Assembly: GCA_963747535.1 (NCBI GenBank)
Contig: CAVVFX010000002.1
Location: 372,001-436,000 of the forward strand
Source of the DNA: CAVVFX01 sp963747535
Lineage (GTDB): Bacteria > Acidobacteriota > Terriglobia > Bryobacterales > Bryobacteraceae
Direction of reading: 5' to 3'
Length of the DNA stretch: 64,000 nucleotides
Of the stretch, positions 16,612 to 24,969 are shown one piece after another. A program made the translations under genes and the position numbers. Under the pieces are notes generated by a model. It was not told where the DNA came from and ran no database searches. It saw only the letters and a list, made by a program, of their open reading frames with translations. Every line of letters starts with the position of its first letter. Position 1 is the stretch's first letter.

Positions 16612-17142
16612 TCACTCCCATTCGCCGGCTTTGATCATCTTCTTGATTTTGCGCTTGATCAGATCGCGCTTCAGGGGGCTGATGTGAGTGATGAACAGAA
16701 TACCGTTGAGGTGATCGATTTCGTGTTGCATGGCGCGAGCCAGCAGATCCTCGCCGGTCCGCTCGAACCACTCGCCTTCGAGGTTCTGAGCCCGCACGGT
16801 GACCTTCTTCGCGCGCTTGACCTGTTCACGAAATCCGGGGATGCTGAGACAGCCTTCTTCGCCAACCTGCTTGCCTTCCCGGGCGATGATCTTAGGATTG
16901 ATCAGGACGATCTTGTCCGAAGGCGGCGCACCCTCGTCCTTCACGCCGCCCGAGATATCGATGACAGTGATTTTTCGGCTTTCGCCTACCTGGGGTGCAG
17001 CGAGACCAACGCCCTTCGCGGCATACATGGATTCGAACATATCGTCGACAAAGGCTCGAAGCTCCTGGGTACCGAACTCCTCGACCTTCGCGCCCTCGCG
17101 CTCCAGAACCGGATCGCCGTATTTGACTATCTTGCGAATCAT
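16612..17142 (-). CDS. def: peptide deformylase
   Basis: Def removes the N-formyl group from new proteins using a metal (Fe or Zn). It has 176 residues. All three signatures are present: GVGLAAPQVG near 44-53, EEGCLSIPGF near 95-104 carrying the Cys ligand, and QHEIDHLNGILF near 138-149 carrying the HExxH-type ligands. The C-terminus ends in a lysine-rich helix, KRDLIKRKIKKMIKAGEWE. It is followed by fmt after a 91-bp gap holding an inverted repeat. Confidence 0.97.
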   Translation of the reverse strand: MIRKIVKYGDPVLEREGAKVEEFGTQELRAFVDDMFESMYAAKGVGLAAPQVGESRKITVIDISGGVKDEGAPPSDKIVLINPKIIAREGKQVGEEGCLSIPGFREQVKRAKKVTVRAQNLEGEWFERTGEDLLARAMQHEIDHLNGILFITHISPLKRDLIKRKIKKMIKAGEWE

Positions 17143-17192
17143 GGTTTTAGTAGCCGCTCCCTTACGGTCACGGCTCGGTAAAAAGCGGCTCG

Positions 17193-18359
17193 TCAGTAGC
17201 CGGCCACCTGCGACATATAGCCAGTGTAGTTGCGTTTCGTCTCACACAGTGAATCGCCGCCGAATTTTTCGACGAAAGCGCCGGCCAGGACAATCGCGAC
17301 CATGGCCTCACCAATCACTCCCGCGGCCGGAACGACGCAGACGTCCGAGCGTTCATAAGCTGCCAGGGCCGAATCGCGGGTTAATAGATCCACTGATTCG
17401 AGAGGACGCCGGAGAGTGGAAATAGGCTTCAGGAATCCGCGTACCCGCAACTCCTGTCCGTTCGTCATGCCACCTTCGATCCCGCCTGCGCGGTTATCCC
17501 CGCGGAAGAAACGGCGCTGTTCCTTCTGATAGTGAATGGTGTCCTGCACTTTAGACCCAAAGGCTTGGGACCCAGCCTCCGCCTCACCGATTTCCACGCC
17601 CTTAACCGCCTGCATCGATACTATCGCCTGCGCGAGTTTGCCGTCCAGTCGTGAATCCCAGGTGATATGCGAACCGAGTCCCACGGGCAGGCCATGCGCC
17701 ACTACTTCAAAGATGCCGCCCACCGTGTCTCCGGTGCGATACACTTCGTCCACAACCGCTTTCATTTTGACTTCTTCCGCGGGGTCAACGCAACCGAGGA
17801 CGACTTCGCTCCGGTGGTTGAGTTCCACGATCTCATCCCAGGATGCCGTGCGCTCCATACGCTGCGAGCCGACCGCGATGACATGGCTGAGGACCGCGAC
17901 GCCGAAGTGGCTCAGGTAGGCTTTGCAAACTGCGCCGACAGCGACTCGTGCGGTGGTCTCGCGGGCGCTGGCGCGCTCCAGAATATAGCGGGCCTCGGGG
18001 AAGTTGTACTTGATCGCGCCGGCCAGGTCGGCATGGCCGGGGCGGGGCCGCGTGACAGGTTTGTGCTTTTCGGGATCGCCGGTCTCAACCGGCAATGACT
18101 CGGTCCAGTTCTTCCAGTCGGAATTGCGAATGATCATGCCAATCGGCGATCCGATCGTCCGGCCGTGACGCACTCCGGTCACGATCTCGGCACGATCGGT
18201 TTCGATCTTCATGCGTCCACCGCGTCCAAATCCCTGCTGGCGACGCCACAATTCGTGATTTATGGCGTCAAGCGAGATGGGAATGCCGGCCGGAAGCCCG
18301 GTAAGCGTGGCAAGGAGACACTCGCCGTGCGACTCGCCGGCTGTTTCAAAGCGGAACAT
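17193..18359 (-). CDS. aroC: chorismate synthase
   Basis: AroC converts EPSP to chorismate with reduced FMN, the last shared step of aromatic biosynthesis. It has 388 residues. FETAGESHGECLLATLTGLPAG is the first signature, followed by RRQQGFGRGGRMKIETDRAEI, and GGIEGGMTNGQELRVRGF carries the second region. I chose ATG at 18359 because it places the first signature at residue 4; a longer open frame upstream has no conserved sequence. pheA at 30.7 kb acts downstream of chorismate. Confidence 0.97.
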   Translation of the reverse strand: MFRFETAGESHGECLLATLTGLPAGIPISLDAINHELWRRQQGFGRGGRMKIETDRAEIVTGVRHGRTIGSPIGMIIRNSDWKNWTESLPVETGDPEKHKPVTRPRPGHADLAGAIKYNFPEARYILERASARETTARVAVGAVCKAYLSHFGVAVLSHVIAVGSQRMERTASWDEIVELNHRSEVVLGCVDPAEEVKMKAVVDEVYRTGDTVGGIFEVVAHGLPVGLGSHITWDSRLDGKLAQAIVSMQAVKGVEIGEAEAGSQAFGSKVQDTIHYQKEQRRFFRGDNRAGGIEGGMTNGQELRVRGFLKPISTLRRPLESVDLLTRDSALAAYERSDVCVVPAAGVIGEAMVAIVLAGAFVEKFGGDSLCETKRNYTGYMSQVAGY

Positions 18360-18408
18360 GTGGGTGAAATCCCATCGTAACAAACTGCGGCCGCAAACTG
18401 CCGGCAGT

Positions 18409-19656
18409 TCATTGCCGCGACGACGGGTACGCCCTGATGAACGTGTCCGGCGGCAGGCCTGAGGCAACCGCGCGCTGCCGCAACCCTCGGGCGGTCTCCT
18501 CGGAGAGGTCCGACCCGATGACCACACGGTAATAGCCGTTGAGGGCGGAGGGCTGGGACACTTGGGGAGTGAACTCCGGCCATTCGCGCGCGATCGACTG
18601 CGCCTGCTGGAGAGCGTTCTGGAGACTGGAAAAGCTGCCCACGACGACCTCGTGCGCCTGTTCCTCCTGCTGGTTCACGGGCTGCTGGTTCCCGGGCGGG
18701 ACGCTGGAAGAATCAATGGCAAAACTCCGTATCGTCTCGCTCTCAACCGCCCGAACCGGCCGGTAAGACGAACCGGGGCCCCGGGCGACAACGAATAAGC
18801 CTTCGGCGAGCAAGAGCAGAGCCGCGGTCCCATAGACTGCAATTTCCTTTACTGTCGACGACCGCTCCCTGGGAAGTTGGGGAGGAATCCAAGTGCGCAG
18901 GCTAGACCGCCAGTGCCAGCGCTCCAGCGCGCGAGAGCAGGCGAAAACGCCTACGCCACAACTAGGAGTCGGTTGGGGATCAGGCGGGGGAGCCGGGTCC
19001 GGCTGCACGACGCTCGACAGCCATGCGGCTGCGGAGCGGGCGGTCCACGGTCGGGCCGAATGCGTTTGGAGGGAGCCTTGGACCAAATCCTGAAGAGGCT
19101 TCGGAATCGACGCGATCAGGGACGGACGGCGCTCCTGCGTCAGTGCCTCGATGACGGTCAAGCCCAGGGCCCACATATCCTTCGAGGCCGAAGCCACCGA
19201 ACCTTCACGCCGGATCGAGTCGACGGACAGTTTGAATGTGCCGCCCACCACCAACAGGTTACTGGGGCGGATTCTGGCATGCGCTAACCCGCGGTCATGA
19301 AGGTATGTGAGCGCTTCCAGGGCGGGGTACAACATTTTCCGGGTCTCGTCAGGGGAAAGCGCCCGGGCCGACAGCACCGCTCCGAGATCTCCATCCGCAA
19401 GCTCGGTCACAAAATAGTGAAAGTAGAACTTACCCGCCTCACAAGTGCCGCTATCGAAGAGCCGGATAATGTTGGGATGGTCCAGCAGCGGAACGTTTAG
19501 GGGCGCTTCGCCGAGCGGCGATAGCTTAAGGGCCCCGCGGCCGACCCCGTGATCCCACGTGACCAAATAAACGCCGCTACGCGCGGTGCTACCGATCAAT
19601 TGCCGGAGCCGATACTTGCCGGAAACCGTTAATCCAACGAATTCGTCCCAAAACAC
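18409..19656 (-). CDS. protein kinase-like (pseudokinase) with TM segment and SPOR-like tail
   Basis: A 415-residue protein. Residues 1-225 follow a bacterial Ser/Thr kinase: GKYRLRQLIGSTARSGVY is the glycine loop, GALKLS carries the lysine, and ASKDMWALGLTVIEAL is the D-x-W helix. The catalytic HRD reads HAR (LAHARIRPSNLL) and the DFG region reads LSVDSI, so both catalytic aspartates are missing. A proline-rich linker contains a translated type B repeat (SCGVGVFACSRA). A TM helix (VYGTAALLLLAEGLFVVA) and a C-terminal SPOR-like domain (EVVVGSFSSLQNALQQAQ) follow, suggesting peptidoglycan binding outside. The start is GTG. It probably senses or scaffolds, with no phosphorylation. Confidence 0.8.
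   Translation of the reverse strand: MFWDEFVGLTVSGKYRLRQLIGSTARSGVYLVTWDHGVGRGALKLSPLGEAPLNVPLLDHPNIIRLFDSGTCEAGKFYFHYFVTELADGDLGAVLSARALSPDETRKMLYPALEALTYLHDRGLAHARIRPSNLLVVGGTFKLSVDSIRREGSVASASKDMWALGLTVIEALTQERRPSLIASIPKPLQDLVQGSLQTHSARPWTARSAAAWLSSVVQPDPAPPPDPQPTPSCGVGVFACSRALERWHWRSSLRTWIPPQLPRERSSTVKEIAVYGTAALLLLAEGLFVVARGPGSSYRPVRAVESETIRSFAIDSSSVPPGNQQPVNQQEEQAHEVVVGSFSSLQNALQQAQSIAREWPEFTPQVSQPSALNGYYRVVIGSDLSEETARGLRQRAVASGLPPDTFIRAYPSSRQ
18925..18969 (+). repeat. type B hairpin repeat inside a coding gene
   Basis: The core GGCGAAAACGCCTACGCCAC with flanking GCGCGAGAGCA matches the intergenic copy at 11875. On the minus strand it is read in frame as CGVGVFACSRA between the kinase-like and membrane parts of the pseudokinase gene. 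Confidence 0.8.
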
Positions 19657-19725
19657 CGTTTCGCCACTCCTTTATCGCGACGGTGAAAGGACCATTCTAA
19701 TCCTGAACGGTAGATTTTGCTACGT

Positions 19726-20184
19726 CTACGCGGATTCCTTCAGGGCCGGTTGGGGGGCGCGCGTCTCCTTCGCGGGCGACTCAGAGCGCCGGACAATGTC
19801 GATACTCCCCTTGAAATAAGCGCCGTCCTCGATGACAATTCCCGCGGCTTTGATGTCTCCGACGAGTTCGCCGCCTTTGCGAATCAAGATCTTCTCCACG
19901 GTCTCGACATCGCCGTCAATCCGCCCCATCACTTCAACCTCGCGGGCTTTTGCTCCCGCGTGAGCTTTACCGTTGGGTCCAATGGTGAGCCGGCAGTTCT
20001 CCACTTCGAGGGTTCCCCGCACTTCACCGTCGACGTACAGATCTTCGCTGCTCTGGACCTTGCCAATAATTACCATATTGCTGCCAATCACCGCCATGTG
20101 CGGAGTAGTTCCGACGCTTTTCGCCGGAGCTGGAGGCGGTTCAACAACCGTTGGTTTGGTGAATTGTTTACGTTCTTCCCACAT
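19726..20184 (-). CDS. bactofilin (polymer-forming cytoskeletal protein)
   Basis: A 152-residue bactofilin: a short right-handed beta-helix that polymerises without nucleotide and organises cell shape or polar complexes at the membrane. The core runs from VIGSNMVIIGKVQSSEDLYV through GRIDGDVETVEKILI to GIVIEDGAYFKGSIDI, with unstructured proline-rich tails at both ends. I prefer ATG at 20184; a GTG two codons upstream is possible. No clear ribosome-binding site precedes either. It lies upstream of the pseudokinase-SPOR gene, so the two may work together at the envelope (inference). Confidence 0.92.
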   Translation of the reverse strand: MWEERKQFTKPTVVEPPPAPAKSVGTTPHMAVIGSNMVIIGKVQSSEDLYVDGEVRGTLEVENCRLTIGPNGKAHAGAKAREVEVMGRIDGDVETVEKILIRKGGELVGDIKAAGIVIEDGAYFKGSIDIVRRSESPAKETRAPQPALKESA

Positions 20185-20190
20185 AGGCAC

Positions 20191-20554
20191 GGTATGGGGT
20201 AGAGCAATTCCATGTCCAAGGTCTCTCGACTCGCGCTAAAAGCAATGAGCGAGCGATCAACCTGGTAGCGATAACCGCGGGTAGGCCGCGGTCCACTGTG
20301 TCTGAAACTCGCGCTTTGCTGTCGCGAGCGACGTTTGGCCGCAGTTTCTGGAGAGTCGGAACTTCGCGAGAATCGTGACGGCGCCGCAAATTCTACGCCG
20401 AAACATTTCACGTTTCCGTCAGATTTACCACCGCCGGCTAAGGGTGAATTTGGCTCGCAGGCCAAAGGCCTACTCCACGTGGAGTAAGCTGCTGTGCGTG
20501 ACAAACCGTAATTTTTCTGGCAGGATCGAAGTTTAGGGCAGAAGGGAGACCACG
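20191..20554. other. intergenic region with a type B repeat
   Basis: This 360-bp gap separates the diverging bactofilin gene and the 92-residue gene. It holds one type B hairpin at 20456-20478 and otherwise nothing I can identify. Weak frames here show no recognisable protein features. Confidence 0.5.
20456..20478 (+). repeat. type B hairpin repeat
   Basis: The stem GGCCAAAGGCC is followed by TACTCCAC. All 23 bases are identical to the copy at 54746-54768, 34 kb away. Confidence 0.85.
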
Positions 20555-20833
20555 GTGTCTGGAACCCATCGAGAACGCGCCGCTGAGCGTATTCCTATAG
20601 AGCTAATTGAAGCCGACTTCGAAATTGCCTTCAATCTGATCGAACTTGCGGGGGCCGAGTTGGAGATAGGCGACCTGACTTCCGCATCACGCGCGAGGCA
20701 CGATGCGGACGATGTTTTCCATGACATCGAGCGGCGTCTGGCACTCATCGGAACTGCGAAGAGCCGGCCTTTTGCTTCGCTGGTCGAGGATTTGAAGCGC
20801 GAGCTTTCTCTCGCAAAATCGCAGGCCAGTTAG
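20555..20833 (+). CDS. small helical hypothetical protein
   Basis: A 92-residue, mostly acidic protein predicted to be alpha-helical (IELIEADFEIAFNLIELAGAELEIG), with no signal peptide or membrane segment. I chose GTG at 20555, which follows a GGGAG ribosome-binding site at a suitable distance. It converges with and overlaps the radical SAM gene by 4 bp at the stop codons. I do not recognise the family; tetratricopeptide-like or coiled-coil binding is possible. Confidence 0.6.
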   Translation: MSGTHRERAAERIPIELIEADFEIAFNLIELAGAELEIGDLTSASRARHDADDVFHDIERRLALIGTAKSRPFASLVEDLKRELSLAKSQAS

Positions 20834-21855
20834 CGAATTTCGAGTTGGACGAGTTCACTGGCCTTCTGCTGCTCAGCGGCCGGGATGGTCTGCGGCGCGC
20901 GCCAAAAATCCATATAGGACGTGTAGTGGACACAGGCGATGGTGCAGCGCGGCGCGCAACCTTTTTCGGTGATGAATTCGCGGCGAATATCGTCGACCGT
21001 ATAATCGGCCAGCGGAATCGCCGGAAAACCGCGCTGCTGCGAACAGTAATGCACCAGCCCGTCCTCGCACACGTAAAGATAACGCGCACCGGACCGGCAT
21101 TTCCACTTATTCTCACGGCCGTTGGCAATGTTGTCCTGAAAGAAATTGAGACGGGCATAATTCTTCTTGCCCATCTGTTTCATTTTGAGAAAAACCTCAC
21201 GCTCCTTTTCGCTCAGAGGCCGCAACTGCCCGTCGTGATCATGGATGATCCCGACCGTGGACGTGAAGCCCAGGTCGACAGCCCGGCGTCCGACTTGCAG
21301 CGCGTCCTCGGGAAAGTGCACTCCGCCGCCCACCACCGAGTTGATGTTGACGTGAAACTCGGCGTATTCCGCGAGCATCTCCAGTTTCTTGTCGAGAACC
21401 TTCAGGCTCTTCTTGGAAACGTCATCCGGTTTGACGTTATCGATGCTGATCTGCATATGCTCGAGACCCGCCCGATTGAGGCGCTTAATGCGGTCTGGCA
21501 TCAGCAGATAACCATTGGTGATCATGCCCGAGATACAGCCGTGGCTTCGTACGCGGGCGATCAGGTCGTCGAGATCGGGATGCAGCAGCGGTTCGCCGCC
21601 ACTCATCGAGATGATGCTGGTGCCGAGGTCCGCCAGTTTGTCGATGCGCCGGTACATCTCGGCGACCGCTACAGGCTTCGAAAAATCATCGTATTCGTTG
21701 CAGTAAGTACAGGAAAGGTTGCAGCGCCGGGTAGGAATGATGTGGGCCAGTACCGGGTGATCCGTCGAACGGAGTCCTTTGGCAACCATCATCCATTCGC
21801 GGGTGCGGCGGTGTGTGGCTTTCCAGCCTCTGCGCAAACGAAGGGACAGATCCAT
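20830..21855 (-). CDS. radical SAM protein with C-terminal Cys cluster
   Basis: A 341-residue radical SAM enzyme. RRCNLSCTYCNEYDD at about residues 43-57 is the CxxxCxxC motif for the 4Fe-4S cluster, and SMSGGEPLLHPDL near 88 is the GGEP motif binding SAM. The C-terminus has further cysteines (KWKCRSGARYLYVCEDGLVHYC, then CAPRCTIAC), resembling a SPASM-type auxiliary cluster. Such proteins modify peptides or small substrates. No precursor peptide is adjacent; the Cys-repeat peptide at 28.4 kb is too far for confident pairing. The substrate is unknown. Confidence 0.88.
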   Translation of the reverse strand: MDLSLRLRRGWKATHRRTREWMMVAKGLRSTDHPVLAHIIPTRRCNLSCTYCNEYDDFSKPVAVAEMYRRIDKLADLGTSIISMSGGEPLLHPDLDDLIARVRSHGCISGMITNGYLLMPDRIKRLNRAGLEHMQISIDNVKPDDVSKKSLKVLDKKLEMLAEYAEFHVNINSVVGGGVHFPEDALQVGRRAVDLGFTSTVGIIHDHDGQLRPLSEKEREVFLKMKQMGKKNYARLNFFQDNIANGRENKWKCRSGARYLYVCEDGLVHYCSQQRGFPAIPLADYTVDDIRREFITEKGCAPRCTIACVHYTSYMDFWRAPQTIPAAEQQKASELVQLEIR

Positions 21856-21990
21856 AAGAACGCGGAATCTCTATTAGAACACAGTGTTACACCGTGTAGA
21901 TGCTCCGCGCACAGGTTGGAGGCCAGAAACTTTCATCAGTCTGTAACCGGCCGGCCGGCGATATTCCACGCGGCGGGCGTCGCGGGATGC

Positions 21991-22042
21991 GTCCCGATGA
22001 GTCGGGACGGGCACGCAAGAGTGCGTGCGCCACGCTTTTTTT
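21991..22042 (+). repeat. type D double hairpin followed by a T-run
   Basis: GTCCCGATGAGTCGGGAC and GCACGCAAGAGTGCGTGC are adjacent perfect hairpins followed by GCCACGC and seven T. The T-run suits termination of plus-strand transcription, but both flanking genes are on the minus strand, so I treat it as another member of the hairpin-plus-CCAC repeat set. Confidence 0.7.
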
Positions 22043-22047
22043 GAAGG

Positions 22048-22236
22048 TCAGACGCCGGTGACGGTTTCGGTTTTTTCAGTCACCATGGCATCTGTTCCGC
22101 AACCGGCGTGACCGCAGTTGCAGGACAGCTCCATGGTGTCTTTGGCGTCCTGGCAGTAAGTACTGCAATACTTGCTGTCTTTCGTGCGGGGACATACACA
22201 GGATGGGTGTGCACACTTCTCTTGTTTCTGTGCCAT
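22048..22236 (-). CDS. bacterial metallothionein
   Basis: A 62-residue, cysteine-rich metal-binding protein of the BmtA/SmtA type. The motif CAHPSCVCP near residue 8, KYCSTYCQDA in the middle and CNCGHAGC near 45 reproduce the family's Cys/His ligands for Zn, Cd or Cu. I chose ATG at 22236 after a GGCGGAGG ribosome-binding site. Its open frame continues upstream through a type A repeat, which is not coding. It probably buffers zinc or detoxifies metals. No SmtB-type regulator is seen nearby. Confidence 0.92.
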   Translation of the reverse strand: MAQKQEKCAHPSCVCPRTKDSKYCSTYCQDAKDTMELSCNCGHAGCGTDAMVTEKTETVTGV

Positions 22237-22297
22237 AACGGCCTCCGCCGTTAGCAAGGCACGCGAAGAACCACTGTGCGCCACCTGACCAGGCGGG

Positions 22298-22346
22298 CAG
22301 CGATGCGCAGCCGGCAGACCACAAAGAACGATGGTCTGCCCCACGG
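22298..22346 (+). repeat. type A two-hairpin repeat
   Basis: GCGATGCGCAGCCGG is followed by arms GGCAGACCA and TGGTCTGCC (22313-22340) and CCACGG. It lies between the VWFA gene's 3' end and the metallothionein promoter. Confidence 0.8.
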
Positions 22347-22354
22347 GAGAGGTG

Positions 22355-23458
22355 CTATTTGGCGTAGTAGCCTTGGGTCGCCTGAACTACGAGATCCTTC
22401 TTTTTCGTGGTCAGGGTGATTCTACGGAAGCCCGCTCCGTTGTTGGAATCCGAGGTGTAGCCGAGGCTGTACTGATTGCGCAGGTCTTCCTCGATCTGGC
22501 TATAAATCTTTTCGATGGGGTGCTTGTCGGAGACTTCGAAGAAGCCTCCGCCGGTCTCCAGGGAAATCCGCTGCAGGATCTTCTTGCCATCCGGGCGGCT
22601 GCCCATCGGCGGACCGCCGCGGCCCATGCCGCCGTGCCGCCCCATACCTCCCAAAGTGCTCAGGGGACTCTGGTTGCCGTATGCATTCTTGTCCGCAAAG
22701 AGGATCGAATAGACCAGGGTGTTGGCACGTTGCGCCGATTCGATGCATTCGGAGATGCCGACTTTGCTGCCATTGTCGACACCGTCGGAAAGCAACATCA
22801 TGGCCTTGCGGCCGGTCTGCTTCTTCATGAGTTCGTTGGAAGCCAGCAGCACCGCGTCGTAGAGAGCGGTGCCACCACCGCCGCGCCCACCCCTTCCTCC
22901 GCCGCCGCCGGGATAACCGCCTCCGCCACCCCCGTTGGGGTAGCCGCCACCTCCTCCGCCGCCTCCCTGCCTCTGCAGTTGCGGTTGCGAAGCCCCGCTC
23001 ATCTGATCGAGGGCATCTTCCAGCTTCTTCTTGGACGGCGTCAGATCCTGCAACAATTCCACTTCACGATCGAAGTGGATCAGGAAGGTCTGGTCCTTGT
23101 CCTCACGAAGAACCTGCTCGATGAAGGTGCGGCTGGCATCGCGTTCTTTGCCAAGGACACGCCGCTGGCTGCCGCTCGTGTCCACCAGCAGTCCCAGGGT
23201 GAGAGGCAAGTCCGTCTGCTGCGAGAAGTACTTGATAACCTGATCGTGGCCGTCTTCCTGGAGAACAAAATCATCCTTGACCAGGTTCTTAATGATGGCT
23301 CCCTTCTTATCGCGCACGGTCGCCAGGACGCTGACTACCTTCACGTCGGTGGAGAATTTTACAGGGTCCTCATCCGCCCCGAACAACCGGGAAGCCGGCA
23401 GAAAAGCCAGGGCAGTTGACAAGAAACCGCGACGAGAGACGCAAATATGCTGCTGCAT
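22355..23458 (-). CDS. secreted VWFA-domain protein with a Gly-rich loop
   Basis: A 367-residue protein of a type frequent in acidobacteria (VWFA-related domain). SRRGFLSTALAFLPASRLFGA is a Tat-like leader. The first domain (VKFSTDVKVVSVLATVRDKKGA, LVKDDFVLQEDG) is Ig-like and the VWA fold carries a MIDAS, LLVDTSGS. About 45 residues of Gly/Tyr/Arg-rich sequence interrupt the VWA domain near 170-210, with a second Gly/Met-rich stretch near 260. The C-terminus, YSLGYTSDSNNGAGFRRITLT, is characteristic. It is probably periplasmic or on the cell surface, binding a partner through a metal ion. Function is unknown. Confidence 0.88.
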   Translation of the reverse strand: MQQHICVSRRGFLSTALAFLPASRLFGADEDPVKFSTDVKVVSVLATVRDKKGAIIKNLVKDDFVLQEDGHDQVIKYFSQQTDLPLTLGLLVDTSGSQRRVLGKERDASRTFIEQVLREDKDQTFLIHFDREVELLQDLTPSKKKLEDALDQMSGASQPQLQRQGGGGGGGGYPNGGGGGGYPGGGGGRGGRGGGGTALYDAVLLASNELMKKQTGRKAMMLLSDGVDNGSKVGISECIESAQRANTLVYSILFADKNAYGNQSPLSTLGGMGRHGGMGRGGPPMGSRPDGKKILQRISLETGGGFFEVSDKHPIEKIYSQIEEDLRNQYSLGYTSDSNNGAGFRRITLTTKKKDLVVQATQGYYAK

Positions 23459-23612
23459 GTGGATAGAACCCGCCTATTTCGAGATTGATGCATCGCGACC
23501 TACGAACGTTCCGATAATTCAAATGGCCGGACCCAAAGGGACTGCACCTGTTAAAATTGAAGTTTCCGATTCAAAAAACACAGACTAGAGTCTGTGACAC
23601 AAGAGGGGCTTA

Positions 23613-24845
23613 ATGGCAGTTGCAACAAGGCGAAAGTCTGTCGCGGTCGATATCGGCGGCATCAAAGTCGGCGGAAGCAATCCAATTGTAGTACAGTCGA
23701 TGACCAATACGGATACGGCCGACGTCACCGGGACGGTCAACCAGGTGATGGCCCTGGCGCAGGCCGGCTCGGAACTGGTTCGCGTCACGGTCAACACCGA
23801 AGCCGCCGCTGCTGCAGTACCCCGGATCGTCTCGACGTTACGCCAGTTCGGCGTGCGCACGCCGATCATCGGCGATTTCCACTATAACGGACATCTTCTG
23901 CTGAAGAAATTCCCGGAGTGCGCGCGCGCGCTGGCAAAGTACCGGATCAATCCGGGCAACGTCAACATCGGGAAGAAGCACGACGACAATTTCCGCACCA
24001 TGATCGAGGCTGCCATTGAGTATGGCAAGCCGGTGCGGATCGGCGTCAACTGGGGTTCCCTCGACGGGCAGTTGCTCACGCGCATGATGGACGAGAATAA
24101 CCTGCGGAGCGAGCCCAAGGACGCGCGCGACGTAACGCTCGACGCGATCGTCGCCAGCGCTCTCCTGTCGGCTCAGGCGGCGGAGCATTATGGGCTATCG
24201 CGTGACCGTATTATTCTCAGCGCGAAGGTCAGCGGCGTACAGGACTTGATCGACGTGTACCGCATGCTCGCTTCGCAAGGCGACTACGCGCTGCATCTCG
24301 GCTTGACCGAAGCCGGTCTGGGAGCCAAAGGGATCGTCGCGACCACTGCGGCGCTCGCGGTGCTCCTGCAGGAGGGCGTTGGCGATACCATCCGCGCCTC
24401 CCTTACGCCGCTGCCGAATGGCGACCGCACCGAAGAGGTGATCGTCAGCCAGCAGATCCTGCAATCGATCGGGATCCGCAGTTTCACACCGCAGGTGACC
24501 GCGTGTCCGGGGTGCGGGAGAACTACCAGCACGTTCTTCCAGGATATGGCCGACCAGATCCAGACGTACCTGCGCGAGCAGATGCCGGTGTGGAAGGAGC
24601 GGTACGCCGGGGTGGAGATGATGAAGGTCGCGGTAATGGGCTGCATCGTCAACGGGCCGGGTGAATCGAAGCACGCCAATCTGGGAATTTCCCTGCCGGG
24701 AACATTTGAAGAGCCGGTGGCGCCGGTATACATCGACGGGCGGCTTTCGACAACCCTGCGCGGTGACCGGATCGTCGCGGAATTCATTGCCATCCTGGAG
24801 AATTACGTCGCAATGCACTATGAGCGGGCGCAAGTAGCGGTTTAG
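23613..24845 (+). CDS. ispG: (E)-4-hydroxy-3-methylbut-2-enyl-diphosphate synthase
   Basis: IspG (GcpE) reductively converts MEcPP to HMBPP with a 4Fe-4S cluster in the MEP pathway. It has 410 residues, the short bacterial form. GGIKVGGSNPIVVQSMTNTDTAD is the N-terminal TIM-barrel signature. Cluster ligands are Cys298 and Cys301 in ACPGCGRT, with a third Cys in GCIVNGPGE. I chose ATG at 23613 after a GAGG site. Electrons probably come from ferredoxin or flavodoxin. ispE is at 10.4 kb; the other pathway genes are outside the window. Confidence 0.97.
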   Translation: MAVATRRKSVAVDIGGIKVGGSNPIVVQSMTNTDTADVTGTVNQVMALAQAGSELVRVTVNTEAAAAAVPRIVSTLRQFGVRTPIIGDFHYNGHLLLKKFPECARALAKYRINPGNVNIGKKHDDNFRTMIEAAIEYGKPVRIGVNWGSLDGQLLTRMMDENNLRSEPKDARDVTLDAIVASALLSAQAAEHYGLSRDRIILSAKVSGVQDLIDVYRMLASQGDYALHLGLTEAGLGAKGIVATTAALAVLLQEGVGDTIRASLTPLPNGDRTEEVIVSQQILQSIGIRSFTPQVTACPGCGRTTSTFFQDMADQIQTYLREQMPVWKERYAGVEMMKVAVMGCIVNGPGESKHANLGISLPGTFEEPVAPVYIDGRLSTTLRGDRIVAEFIAILENYVAMHYERAQVAV

Positions 24846-24860
24846 GACGGCCGTCGAGGT

Positions 24861-24905
24861 CGCGTGACAGCAGGCGGAACGCCTACTCCACAACGAAGAA
24901 TCGAC
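24861..24905 (+). repeat. type B hairpin repeat
   Basis: CAGGCGGAACGCCT forms the stem-loop and TACTCCACAACGAAGAATC the tail, matching 11875-11920 over its 3' half. It lies just 3' of ispG. Confidence 0.8.
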
Positions 24906-24969
24906 AAATGTGGCTGGAATGCAATACAATATTTATACAAGCCGGACAATTCTCAGCTAACTACTCCCC

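Noticed and set aside
21991..22042. Double hairpin with T-run considered as a terminator
   Set aside because: The T-run is on the plus strand but both flanking genes are on the minus strand; it fits the repeat set better.
20845..22044. 399-residue plus-strand frame opposite the radical SAM gene
   Set aside because: The minus-strand CxxxCxxC and GGEP motifs show which strand is coding.
22331..23419. 362-residue plus-strand frame opposite the VWFA gene
   Set aside because: It is a shadow with no leader or family motif; the minus strand has the Tat leader and MIDAS.
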